Assembly (NCBI RefSeq): GCF_904846215.1
Contig: NZ_CAJGZK010000008.1
Span: 1 to 64,000, forward strand
Length of the DNA: 64,000 nt
From: Psychrobacter glacincola
GTDB taxonomy: Bacteria > Pseudomonadota > Gammaproteobacteria > Pseudomonadales > Moraxellaceae
Direction: 5' to 3'
This document shows, in pieces, positions 27,204 to 37,000 of this stretch. The notes under the pieces are model-generated. The model was not told where the DNA came from and searched no databases. It saw nothing but the letters and a program-made list of their open reading frames with translations. Within the stretch, counting starts at the first letter, position 1. Every line of letters starts with the position of its first letter. A program made the position numbers and the translations under genes.

Positions 27204-27233
27204 AAAAAAACGACGTCTCACCGTCGTTTTTTT
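27204..27233 (-). terminator. Terminator of the CheA/CheY/CheX operon
   Basis: AAAAAAACGACG pairs with CGTCGTTTTTTT around a six-base loop, directly after the last gene of the operon. Confidence 0.9.
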
Positions 27234-27246
27234 ATTAAACATCAGG

Positions 27247-27696
27247 TTAAGCGACACTGATACCAATGACCGCTTTATAACCTCGCCACGTAAATGGCGT
27301 GACATAGCTTTGACGGTCTTTTGGCAGATAAGGGATACTGGGTATGCCCTCGATAATCTTGGGCGGCGAGATAATAAAATCGGCACCAAACTCGGTACGG
27401 GCATTGCCTGAAATGGTATTTGCCATCTCACCGAGCAAGTCTTTCATCATCGTCATAGATGAGTCAGGCTCACCCATCACTTTGATGACTTCACGCAGCA
27501 TACTGCTTGGGGCACTGACATAGACACAGCCTTCAAGCGGTCCAGATATTTTAATCATGCCGCTATAATCGTAACCAACGGCATTTGTATTACTGTTTAG
27601 GTAAGGCGTATCAATCAACACTGCCTCATCATCAATCTGGGCAAAAAATGCACTGATTGAGCTTAAAAAGACACCTAACTTTTCAACATTAACCAT
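27247..27696 (-). CDS. CheX-like phosphatase (second copy)
   Basis: A 149-residue CheX-family protein, last gene of a four-gene signalling operon. The conserved helix has the ExxN motif Glu90-x-x-Asn93 (LLGEMANTISGNARTEFG), which in CheC/CheX/FliY proteins positions water to dephosphorylate CheY-P. It is clearly homologous to the gene just upstream, with the same length and shared DTPYL, YSG/YTG and SGNAR motifs, so the pair arose by tandem duplication. Its partner is most likely the receiver protein encoded two genes upstream. The gap to the upstream gene is 41 bases. Confidence 0.85.
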   Translation of the reverse strand: MVNVEKLGVFLSSISAFFAQIDDEAVLIDTPYLNSNTNAVGYDYSGMIKISGPLEGCVYVSAPSSMLREVIKVMGEPDSSMTMMKDLLGEMANTISGNARTEFGADFIISPPKIIEGIPSIPYLPKDRQSYVTPFTWRGYKAVIGISVA

Positions 27697-27737
27697 AATT
27701 ATTTATCGTCCATATTTATCATCAGAGGATTATATAT

Positions 27738-28187
27738 TCAGTCTTGTAAACAGACTACAATCTCTCCGATTTGACCGCGCCAACTCACTGGAATGATAAA
27801 AGAACGTCCACTTTTAGGCAAAATGATACTTTGCGGCGAGCCCTTAAAGACAAAGGGTACAGAGATATGGAATTCTGGACCAAACTCTTGACGAGCATTA
27901 CCCGAAACCGTATTGGCAACCTCGCCGACAAGGTCTACTAAATTATCCTCACTTTTATCTGTCTCGCCCATACTATCTAGAATACTGCTCAATAGCGCCG
28001 TGGTTGCCGTAAAATAAACCACCCCTTTTTGCACCCCTGATATACCGATGACGCCCGTATAATCATGGACTTTTGGCTGTTGGTTTTCTAACAAGTAAGG
28101 CGTATCGACCACCAACTCATCATTACCAAACTGAGTAAAATAGTTGGTAATGATACTCACAAAAATTTGTAAATTCTGCTCTTTCAT
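27738..28187 (-). CDS. CheX-like phosphatase (first copy)
   Basis: A 149-residue CheX-family protein with Glu89-x-x-Asn92 in LVGEVANTVSGNARQEFG, so the phosphatase motif is intact. It lies 46 bases downstream of the receiver gene. Having two intact CheX genes side by side suggests a heterodimer or two phosphatases for distinct receivers. CheX proteins usually dimerise; which of these happens here is inference. Confidence 0.85.
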   Translation of the reverse strand: MKEQNLQIFVSIITNYFTQFGNDELVVDTPYLLENQQPKVHDYTGVIGISGVQKGVVYFTATTALLSSILDSMGETDKSEDNLVDLVGEVANTVSGNARQEFGPEFHISVPFVFKGSPQSIILPKSGRSFIIPVSWRGQIGEIVVCLQD

Positions 28188-28233
28188 AATGTGTGTTCTT
28201 TAATAAGGTATTTATTAAAATTATTGGACAATA

Positions 28234-28596
28234 TTAGTCTTGTACCAGCTCATACAAAGACTCTACCAGCTCTTCTTCTGAAAAAGGCTTGCACAAGAAT
28301 CCACTCGCGCCCAATGATAACGCTTCAATGCCAGTAGATTTGTCAGACAAGGCTGAGACCACCAAGATACGAACGTCAGGGTCGATAGCAATGATTTTTT
28401 CAATACATTCAAGACCATCCATTTGTGGCATGGTCAAATCCATGGTCACCACATCTGGACGATGAATATTGAACTTTTCAAGCGCTTGAACGCCGCTGGT
28501 TGCCGTAGCAACCAACATGAATTGACCTGAGTCATAAGCGCGCTGAATACGGTTTCGAATGATATTTGAATCATCGACGATCATTAATTTATACAT
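28234..28596 (-). CDS. CheY-like single-domain response regulator
   Basis: A stand-alone receiver of 120 residues. The acidic pocket is Asp8-Asp9 (IVDDSN), the phosphoacceptor is Asp53 (TMDLTMPQMDG), and the switch residues are Ser81 (VVSALSD) and Lys103 (LCKPFSE). There is no output domain, so it must signal by protein contact. It lies 20 bases downstream of the CheA-like kinase and upstream of two CheX-like phosphatases, which suggests a closed phosphorylation cycle. Confidence 0.92.
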   Translation of the reverse strand: MYKLMIVDDSNIIRNRIQRAYDSGQFMLVATATSGVQALEKFNIHRPDVVTMDLTMPQMDGLECIEKIIAIDPDVRILVVSALSDKSTGIEALSLGASGFLCKPFSEEELVESLYELVQD

Positions 28597-28616
28597 AGCT
28601 TCTTTATTGTCCTTAA

Positions 28617-30815
28617 TTACGCAGCAGGCAAGGTAATGACAAAACGGGTCATTTTTCCAAGCTCAGTATTAACATTCAGCTTACCGTTGTGCTCTTTGAC
28701 CAACGCCTTGATGACGTCTAAGCCCACACCGCGGCCGCCATCTTCATCGGCATGTTCTTTGGTTGAGAAACCAGACGCAAACAAGGTTTTGAGCAGATCA
28801 CCATGAGTCATCTGACCTGCCTCTTCTTGCGTGAAGCGACCATCAGCAATCAGCTTATGACGAATGCCTTCATAATCAATACCTTGACCGTCATCTTGCA
28901 GTGCAATGACTAAGTTTTGACTGTCACGTTGCATCTCTAAATCGATACTACCGATGGCAGACTTGCCCGCTGACTGACGCGCTTCAGGTGATTCGATACC
29001 ATGTACCACGGCATTACGTAACAACTGAATACTGATCTCTTTGATCGGTTGTTTGAGACGTTCAGGGATGTTTATATGCGCTAAATTATGACCGTTAAGC
29101 TGTATTTTCTTGCCTTGTCTAACCGCAATGTCTTTAGCAAAATCCTGATAATAAGATAAATGCTCATCATCTGACTCATCGTTCAAATCAATGTCATTAC
29201 CGCCATCGAAATTTATATTAGTGGTAGCAGCATCTGCTACTTGAGCTTGGAAAACACTTGGTTGTGGTTCAGGCTTTACTGGCGATACAGGTTTTGCATT
29301 ATTGTTAGCTTTTGGCGCTGCCTGATTGATACGTTCACCTAGCGTCTCAATAGTATTCGATAGGCTGAGTAAGTCATCCAAATGCACGGCGAGCGGTAGG
29401 AAATTATTGCCTGACAGCTTGCCTTGATTTTGCAGCGCATCAAGCTTATCTTCAGCATCTGACGCAATCTTGGTAAAGCTATGCAGTTTAAGCGCAGATG
29501 CCTCACCTTTTAGGCTATGCATTTCACGATAAATCGCTTTTAACTTACCCTCAAGCTCAAATTGCGAGCTACCAGGATTTTTCAGGATATTGTTCATCTT
29601 ATCGATGTGAGCTTTGGTATTGCTAATAAACTCATTAATAATTTTTGGATTCACGTTTAAGATGGTCGTTAACATTTCAATCTGCATATCATTTTGCGAG
29701 CGCTCTTTTTCTAGGCGCTGCTCTAAATATACTGCATCTGAGACGTCATTGACGTTGACCAAAATACGGGCAATATCCTTGTCCTCATAGACGCGTGAAA
29801 ATTTAAAGTCTAAAAAGCGATTGGTGGTGCTCTCTTCTCCGGACGTATTATGTAGCATGACTTTGTGCAGAGGGTTCAAAGAATCGACCAGTTTTTCCTT
29901 GACACGTGGGTTGTATAACTGCTCGATAAACTGACGCGTGGTTCTCAAATCTTTGTCTGAGATACGACCACGCAACACATCGGCAAAGTTTTCTCCTGAC
30001 AATCTATCCGAACCAATAATGTCATTGAGGGCGCGCGAATGCTGTTGACCAATATTTAGGTCTTTATCCAACAAGAACAGACCGGTATTGACTGTTTCCA
30101 TAATCTCTTGTGTTTCGCGGCGCGCGGTGATCAGCTCTTCATCAGAGGATTTCAACCGACGGACGAAATATAAGACAAAGACAATAAAATATAAAATGGC
30201 GAATGAAATACCAAAGACTTGGAGGTTTCGTAGGAACGCTGCGCGTTGAGCGTTTTCAGCACTCAAATTGTTACTAAGGTTGGTGGCATTATCATAAATA
30301 CCGAGTGCGCTTTCTCCAAACTTATTCTCTAGCGCATTGGTACCTAAAGCCAACGGCGAGTTTATAAAACGGGTTACTTCTTGTTTATAAGGCATCCACA
30401 GACTTGAAGTGTTTTTTACATATTTGACTTGCTCAGGTGCAGTTGATGGCTTATAAGCGTCTTCATCGTCACGAATAGCAACATTACCACCCTTGCTAAG
30501 GGTTGTAATTTCTTTATCAATGTCTTGTGTCAGCTGAGTTATTTTGGCTTCTTGTGACTGTAGCGCTGATACGGGTTGCTGCTGCTGACGCATTATATTA
30601 AGCAGGTATATCTCTTGAGTAAGATGGGGAATATCACTTCGAAGATTCGAGCTTAATGCAGAGCCCGCTCGCAAGTCTCGAATCTTGAGTGAGTTATAAA
30701 TACTGGTGACCAAAACGCCTGAGGTCAGCAATAAGAAGATAACGACAGAGACGATAATTGACGTATAGCGACTTTTAGGGATTTCCAAATTTGGACGTGA
30801 AGAAGATGCATCCAC
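28617..30815 (-). CDS. Membrane-bound CheA-like histidine kinase with PAS and internal Hpt domain
   Basis: A 732-residue kinase. Helices lie at about 18-40 and 200-219 and bracket a periplasmic helical sensor region. A PAS-like domain lies at about 232-360 and an Hpt domain with phosphoacceptor His433 (REMHSLKGEAS) near 395-490. A low-complexity linker precedes a CheA-type ATPase at about 585-732, with LLRNAVVHGIESPEAR (N box), DDGQGID (G1), the FASGFST loop and GGRGVGLD (G2). It lacks the CheW-binding P5 domain of true CheA, so it senses directly rather than through MCP/CheW arrays. The start is GTG 30815, supported by AAGGAAG six bases upstream. First gene of the four-gene operon. Confidence 0.88.
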   Translation of the reverse strand: MDASSSRPNLEIPKSRYTSIIVSVVIFLLLTSGVLVTSIYNSLKIRDLRAGSALSSNLRSDIPHLTQEIYLLNIMRQQQQPVSALQSQEAKITQLTQDIDKEITTLSKGGNVAIRDDEDAYKPSTAPEQVKYVKNTSSLWMPYKQEVTRFINSPLALGTNALENKFGESALGIYDNATNLSNNLSAENAQRAAFLRNLQVFGISFAILYFIVFVLYFVRRLKSSDEELITARRETQEIMETVNTGLFLLDKDLNIGQQHSRALNDIIGSDRLSGENFADVLRGRISDKDLRTTRQFIEQLYNPRVKEKLVDSLNPLHKVMLHNTSGEESTTNRFLDFKFSRVYEDKDIARILVNVNDVSDAVYLEQRLEKERSQNDMQIEMLTTILNVNPKIINEFISNTKAHIDKMNNILKNPGSSQFELEGKLKAIYREMHSLKGEASALKLHSFTKIASDAEDKLDALQNQGKLSGNNFLPLAVHLDDLLSLSNTIETLGERINQAAPKANNNAKPVSPVKPEPQPSVFQAQVADAATTNINFDGGNDIDLNDESDDEHLSYYQDFAKDIAVRQGKKIQLNGHNLAHINIPERLKQPIKEISIQLLRNAVVHGIESPEARQSAGKSAIGSIDLEMQRDSQNLVIALQDDGQGIDYEGIRHKLIADGRFTQEEAGQMTHGDLLKTLFASGFSTKEHADEDGGRGVGLDVIKALVKEHNGKLNVNTELGKMTRFVITLPAA

Positions 30816-31398
30816 AATTAACTTCCTTGTTTAAATAGAGCATGAACTAAGATTAAATTTTTAATAACTGAAGATTAGAATATTGACAATTTTCGATGAA
30901 AAATAATTTCAACCTATAGTCAAAATATCCTAAAAACGCTACGGTACTGCGGGTACAATTTTTTGCAGCCTCTGTCTGCGTAGACACAGCAAGCAAGAAA
31001 AATTGATACCAGCAGTACCTAATGTGTCGATGTTACTTTTCATTGACTATAACAATATGCTTATTAGCAATCATGAAACGTGCTTAGCGTTAGACACGCA
31101 GATACGTTTTCATAAAGACACACCTTAAAGTGTCTATATAAAGTTAGATAAGATTTTTATAGAATCCTGAATAATAGGAACCTTGAATAAAACAATGGAG
31201 ATAAAAGGACTTATTTTGCGGCTTATAATGAGATTACACTCTAGTAAGGATCTACCATAAATCTGTAGTTTTTATTACATAAATTTACATTTTCATAATA
31301 CTTAAATGAACTGATGAATGCAACAATTTTGTTTGACTCTTTGACAATTTATTTAATACATTCCTTAAAAATACTCTATTACTGCCAATTTCCATTAT
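30816..31398. other. Intergenic region upstream of the CheA-like operon
   Basis: It contains the type A repeat at 30915-31051 within about 100 bases of the operon start, then about 350 AT-rich bases with no gene seen. Confidence 0.5.
30915..31051 (+). repeat. Type A miniature repeat, copy 4
   Basis: Bounded by TATAGTCAAAATATCC and TTTCATTGACTATA. The inner stem GGTACTGCGGGTA/ATACCAGCAGTACC has one mismatch. It lies just upstream of the CheA-like operon. Confidence 0.9.
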
Positions 31399-31442
31399 AA
31401 AAAAAGCATTCAGACGATGAATACGTACTGAATGCTTTTTTT
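31399..31442 (-). terminator. Rho-independent terminator of the MFS transporter gene
   Basis: AAAAAAAGCATTCAG pairs with CTGAATGCTTTTTTT, about 35 bases past the stop. Confidence 0.9.
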
Positions 31443-31475
31443 AATGAAGACTAATAAATAGAATTGGTCAGTTAA

Positions 31476-32735
31476 TTAATCTGCATTATCTAAATCCAAA
31501 TTGCGGTCTATCTGCCAAATCAAATAGCAGCCAAGGCTCATCAATGCAAACATCGCAATACCGACTTTTAGTACTGCATTGACGGGGAATAAGTTTAATA
31601 ACAATCCACCAAAGATACCTACGGAGAACATAAGCGAGCCTTGTAGCGCACTTGCCATACCAGCACGTTGCTTTTGAAAAGCCAAAGCAATCGCTGAAGC
31701 GTTTGGCTGCGTCAAACCTAAACCTGAGATACAAAAGAAAATGCAGACTAATACTAATGGCAGCCAAGCATCGGTGCCAAACATGATACCGAGCGTAAAT
31801 AACGCTCCCGCTGAGATGACCTGCATCATCGCCCCAAAACGTAAAATGCTCAAAATACGAAAACGGTTGGTCAGCCATTGGTTAAGCTGCGTCAATGCTA
31901 CAAAGCCTGCGGCATTCATCCCAAATAGCCAGCCAAAGTGTGTGGCTGACATACCATAAGTATCCATGATGAGTTCAGACGCTGAGCTGATATAAACAAA
32001 CATCGCGCCCATCAATAATCCGCCGCCAATCGCCGGATAATTAAAGGTGGGATCTTTGAGCAATTCCCAATATTGACTGAGTATTTCTTTAGCAGGACGC
32101 ACATTGCGATTTTCTTCACTAAGCGTCTCAAAAAAGAAAAACTTGGTCAGCAGTAAATTGAGCGTACCAAAGGCGGCCAAGAACCAGAAGATAGAGTGCC
32201 AGCTAAAGAACTGCAAAAACACCGCGCCAAGTGATGGCGCTAATATTGGCGCCAAACCCATAACCAAAATCATGATAGAGAACGCTTTTGCCGTTTGCTT
32301 CGCTGTTAGACGGTCTCGAATCGCAGCACGGGTAACCACTGCCCCCACACACGCACCGAGCGCTTGCAACGTACGACCGGCAAACAATACATATTCATTA
32401 TTGGTGGTTGCACAAATAATGGAGGCAATCACATATAAGACCATGCCTATATACAAAGGTTTGACACGACCAACACGATCACTAAATGGTCCATAAAACA
32501 GCTGACCAAATACCAATCCGACAAAATAAGCCGGTACAGAATTTGCCATAAAAGCGGTCGATACGCCAAAGTCATCAGCCATCGAGGGTAAGGCTGGCAG
32601 ATACATATCGATTGATAAAGGTCCTACCGCAACGATAAGACCAAGCATCATAATCCATGCGACAGGTAAGTCAGCAGAACGTACGCGGTCAGCAGCGACC
32701 GGTTTATTAGGAAGGGAGGATTTTGGAGCAGACAT
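31476..32735 (-). CDS. MFS drug efflux transporter, Bcr/CflA family
   Basis: A 419-residue inner-membrane proton antiporter with twelve predicted helices. The first helix has the family pattern VGPLSIDMYLPALPSMADDF, followed by the MFS A-like motif FGPFSDRVGR (here YGPFSDRVGR) and RALQALGACVGAVVTRAAIRD. Bcr/CflA members export bicyclomycin, chloramphenicol, sulfonamides or cysteine; the substrate here is not known. Monocistronic, with its own terminator and no local regulator. Confidence 0.93.
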   Translation of the reverse strand: MSAPKSSLPNKPVAADRVRSADLPVAWIMMLGLIVAVGPLSIDMYLPALPSMADDFGVSTAFMANSVPAYFVGLVFGQLFYGPFSDRVGRVKPLYIGMVLYVIASIICATTNNEYVLFAGRTLQALGACVGAVVTRAAIRDRLTAKQTAKAFSIMILVMGLAPILAPSLGAVFLQFFSWHSIFWFLAAFGTLNLLLTKFFFFETLSEENRNVRPAKEILSQYWELLKDPTFNYPAIGGGLLMGAMFVYISSASELIMDTYGMSATHFGWLFGMNAAGFVALTQLNQWLTNRFRILSILRFGAMMQVISAGALFTLGIMFGTDAWLPLVLVCIFFCISGLGLTQPNASAIALAFQKQRAGMASALQGSLMFSVGIFGGLLLNLFPVNAVLKVGIAMFALMSLGCYLIWQIDRNLDLDNAD

Positions 32736-33082
32736 AGTTAAACCATTTGATCTAGTGATTGTTATTTTATTTTTATCGAAGAACCGCTACTAAAGCAGAC
32801 AATCTTATATCGGACTGTCTGCCTATATTTCAATAGAGGTATCACCTTAATAAAACAAATTGTAATCAATAAAACAAGGGTTCGTTTGAGACAAGGTTCG
32901 TTTAAGACAAGATTGAGTTATTCAAACAATAAGCTATCTATAGTTAAAATATCTCAAAAACGCTACAGTGCTGCTGGTATAAATTTTTTGCAGCCTCTGT
33001 CGGCTAGCTACAGCAAGCAAGAAAAATTAATATCAGCAGTACTTGATGTATCGACATTACTTTTCGCTGACTATAAACGCTA
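32736..33082. other. Intergenic region between the crotonase gene and the MFS gene
   Basis: It holds a type A repeat at 32939-33075. The remainder carries the MFS promoter region and no further gene. Confidence 0.5.
32939..33075 (+). repeat. Type A miniature repeat, copy 5
   Basis: Bounded by TATAGTTAAAATATCTC and TTTCGCTGACTATA. The inner stem GTGCTGCTGGTAT/ATATCAGCAGTAC has two G-T positions in this orientation. It ends only eight bases from the crotonase stop. Confidence 0.9.
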
Positions 33083-33895
33083 TTAACGGAATTGGCGTTT
33101 GCCAAATACAGTACTGGCTTGCTTTGCTTTTCTAAGTGCCAGTTTACGATTGCGTCCTAACATCATCTTTAATTGCCAGACTTTTTCTATATATAAAGTC
33201 CTCGCAGATTGCTCAAACATGGCATTGATAACGCGTTTACTGGCCAATACCGCATCAGGTGAACGTTGAGCCAATTCAGTGGCAAGTTGCTGCGCCTGTT
33301 CAAGCGGCGTATCACTACAATGACTGACCAGTCCTAGCTCTTTACCTTCTTCTGCATTAACAGTACGAGCTGTCATTGCCAGCTCTTTTAGGATATCAGC
33401 GCGTACCACACCGAACCCAGATTGCGTCAAGCCCATATCGGGTACTAGCCCCCATTTGGCCTCCATGATAGACAATTTACACTCAGGATGGCTGATACGA
33501 ATATCACATGCCAGCGCCAGCTGTAAGCCTGCACCGATACAATATCCTTCAAGTACGGCAATGACAGGTACTGGGACATCGCGCCACACCAAGCAAACCC
33601 GCTGAAATGAGCTTTGCCAAGGTTTGATCAGCTCCCATAGCGCAAAAGCTTGGTTTTTTGGGTGGTTTAAGTCGCCCAAATCGATACCTGCGCAGAATGT
33701 GCCTTCAGCGCCATTTAAAATCACCGCACGTATTGTTTTGTCTTTACTGATGCGACCGGCTAGCGCAATCAACTCTTCGACCACTTTAAAACTCATGGCA
33801 TTTTTTTTCTCGGGCCGATTGATAGTCACCGTTAAAATATCGTTGGTGGCGCTGACTTGTAACGTCTCATATTGATAGGTGGCGATAGTGTGCAT
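33083..33895 (-). CDS. Crotonase-superfamily enoyl-CoA hydratase/isomerase
   Basis: A 270-residue CoA-thioester enzyme from the start at 33895 (AAGGAT seven bases upstream). The oxyanion-hole segments are GTFCAGIDLGDL and GYCIGAGLQLALACDIR. Of the three acidic positions used in the family, the first is Gln125 (usual Glu in hydratases), while Glu145 (MEAKWGLVPD) and Asp153 remain. That pattern is closer to dienoyl-CoA isomerases than to classical hydratases, so I do not assign hydration. It is alone on the strand, with no other beta-oxidation gene beside it. Confidence 0.85.
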   Translation of the reverse strand: MHTIATYQYETLQVSATNDILTVTINRPEKKNAMSFKVVEELIALAGRISKDKTIRAVILNGAEGTFCAGIDLGDLNHPKNQAFALWELIKPWQSSFQRVCLVWRDVPVPVIAVLEGYCIGAGLQLALACDIRISHPECKLSIMEAKWGLVPDMGLTQSGFGVVRADILKELAMTARTVNAEEGKELGLVSHCSDTPLEQAQQLATELAQRSPDAVLASKRVINAMFEQSARTLYIEKVWQLKMMLGRNRKLALRKAKQASTVFGKRQFR

Positions 33896-34022
33896 AATGA
33901 TCCTTACTAACAAAACTAATGGCTGTTAAATAGAGTGATATTAACAGCCTTGCTCCTACACTACCTCATCAATAACTGACTGCCACGATAACGTGAACGC
34001 TTAGCAGCATAAAAACCTCTAT

Positions 34023-37000
34023 TTAAATCATCTTCCAAGTCATGTCATTCTCACTCAGACGATGGTAATTAAGCTGCGGATAAGCAGACAAATCAAGCGT
34101 TTGCAAGTTATTTAAGGCAGCTAACAAAGCCTCATAATAAGGCTCTAACATCGCAAATTGCGCAGGCGTGGTATGTTGGATATTCAATAAGCACTTATCC
34201 TCTAAATCTTGGCTGGCTTGGCGCAATTGTGGCACGCCCGTATAACGACTGCCGCCCAATATACGGTGGGCAAGTTGCGCAAGCATACTGCGATTGCGCG
34301 CCTCCCATGCTTGCATCAATGCTTGTTTTTCATCGTTAATGGTATCGAGCATCATAATGATAAGCTTGGCAGCAAGATCCGGTTTATTGGCTGAACGCGT
34401 CAGTGCATCTTGCCAATCTAGAATATCCAAGGTATTAAACACAGAGTCGTTTAAGTTGCCATCTTTTTGCAGATAAGGCGTATTGACTAACAACTCCTCT
34501 TTATTATCAAGCGTTTGAATAGGACGCGTGCCAAATGCCGCTTGCCCTTGCTCTTGAAAACGAAGATTTTCATAACGTGGCTGCGTATCCCGTATATTTT
34601 CACGTCTATAATCTTCACGCGGCTGGCTGTCTCTTAGATAATCATCACGGATTTTTTTTAGTGATAAAGGTCGCTTAACTCTTTTGTCGTTACTCATCTT
34701 TGTAGGTTTATAACTCTTAACCTGCTCGCTTCGAATCATCTGATAGGTAGGCGGCGCTGCATTGTTAGGCGCAGATGAGGAAGGTTGCAGTCTCGTGTTT
34801 GCTATATCAGCATTTTGCGAGTTAGTACTTTGAGCGTCTATGGTTTGTGACTCTAATACTTGCAAGTCACCTGCTACGCGAAAACCTTGTGGATGCTCAT
34901 CATTTTCTGCCGTTAATGGTGATGACGAAGCACTACGCCCAAGCCATTTTTGCAATACTTGTAACAGCTGCGGCTGACTAATAGGCTTGCCGACATAATC
35001 ATTGATACCACTAGCGATTAATTTGTCCCGCTCATCTGCCAGTCCATGTGCAGTAAGCGCAATGATGGGAATATGGCTATCTGTCGCTTCAATCTTACGA
35101 ATTTGCCGCGCCGCCTCATGCCCTGACATACGTGGCATTTGAATATCCATAAAGATAAGATCGATACTGTCTTTATGTTGCGCCTTACTCTTTTCTTCTG
35201 TCGTCGCGTCTTCAATATACAGCGCATTAACCGCTGATTTACTGACGTCATCCCGTGTGACTGCTTTTGAGATTTGCGTTTTTTTCGACAGGCTTTGTTT
35301 TTCAGTTTTGGCAGATTTGATATTTTTCGCTTGTTGTTTGCTGATAAGCTCTATCGCATCAAAGCCGTTACTGGCGGTAATAACATGAATGCCAAGCTCA
35401 CTCAGCAGCGCATCAAGTACCAGTAAATTTGGCAGATGATCATCAACTGCCAATACGGTGACACCCTTCCATCGTGGTTCTGCAATGCCAGTAGGTACGC
35501 TACGCTTTTGCGTATCAAGCATGGCATATAACTGTCTTTTGTCTAATGGCTCATACAAGATATTGGCATGGTAACGATTGAGTAGTGCTTGGTCAGCAGC
35601 AACTTGATAACCAAAGACCGCAAGCTTACCTTGATAATGCAGACGGATTTGCTTAAGCAGTGCCATCATATCGTCTTGGGTATCATCATCAACGATGACC
35701 CAGTCCCAATAATTACCCCGCTCTTTTAACGATTCAAGTAAGCCCGGTAATGAGTTAGCTTGGGTCAACTTAATGGGCAAATATTGCAAGCTGGCTTTTA
35801 GGACTTGTATAGACGCAGTATGGTTAATCCAAATAAGAACGTTAAATTCATCAGTCGCACTGGCCAATGGCGCTAATACGGGCAGCTCAATGGTTTGTCC
35901 TGTCGCTGCCTCTATCACATCAACATGCGCTGGCATACGAAACCAAAATGTCGCGCCTTGATTGGAGATGTTTTCTTGCATATTGTCATAAAAACCAATG
36001 TCACCGCCCATTAATCGCGTTAACTGCTTGGAGATGACCAGACCCAGTCCTGTTCCACCATATTGACGCGTGATGGATGGATCTCCTTGGCTAAAGCTTT
36101 GGAAGAGCATTTTTTGATCAGAAAGTGAGATACCTTTACCACTGTCTTGCACGCTAATCATCAAATAATTGTCTTGATAGTCATCCAAGCTGACGCGCAC
36201 CACCACATCACCGCTGTCCGTAAATTTAATCGCATTACCGACAATATTGGTCAATACTTGCTTGAGGCGCAGCGCATCACCGTTGATACGCATTGGCACA
36301 TCGTTATAGAAGAGTACCGCCATGCGCAGACCTTTTTCGGCAGACACCGGTGACAACATATCGACCACATCATAGATAGTGTCATAAAGATCAAACTCAT
36401 GGCGATCTAGTACCAACTTGCCCGCTTCAATTTTGGAGAAATCAAGCACATCATTGACCAATGCCAATAAGTGCGCGGATGATTTGCGGATGGTCTGTAC
36501 ATACAAGTCTTGTTCGGGATTGAGCTCACCGTGACGCGCAAGCAAGTTAATAAAGCCATCGATGCTATTGAGCGGCGTACGTAGCTCATGACTGATATTG
36601 GCTAAAAACGCTGATTTGGCTTGGCTGGTAGAGATTGCCGCATCACGCGCATTACGAATAGAGATGTTTTGCATCTCCATCTCATCAAAAGCAAGACGCA
36701 AATCATCCTCGGTCTGCTCCGCGTGCTCTTTCAGCTCTTGAAAACTGACATATAAACGGCGTAATGTTCTCACCAAATCTTGTTGTAATAAATTCAGCTC
36801 ACCGTTTGATTCAACCGGAATAGGCTGATAAAGATTATCAACATGAGTACGCTGTAATTGCAGCCGCAGCTCATAAATCGGCGCAATCCAACGTTTTGAG
36901 TAGATATTTAGACTTAGTAGCAGAATTAACAGCGTAAACAAACCAGTAATCATCAATGCCATGGCAATACGGTAGCGCGCGATATACAGCGGCTCGCTAT

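Noticed and set aside
28617..30815. Chemotaxis CheA proper
   Set aside because: It has two membrane helices and a PAS-like domain and lacks a CheW-like domain, so it is not the array kinase.
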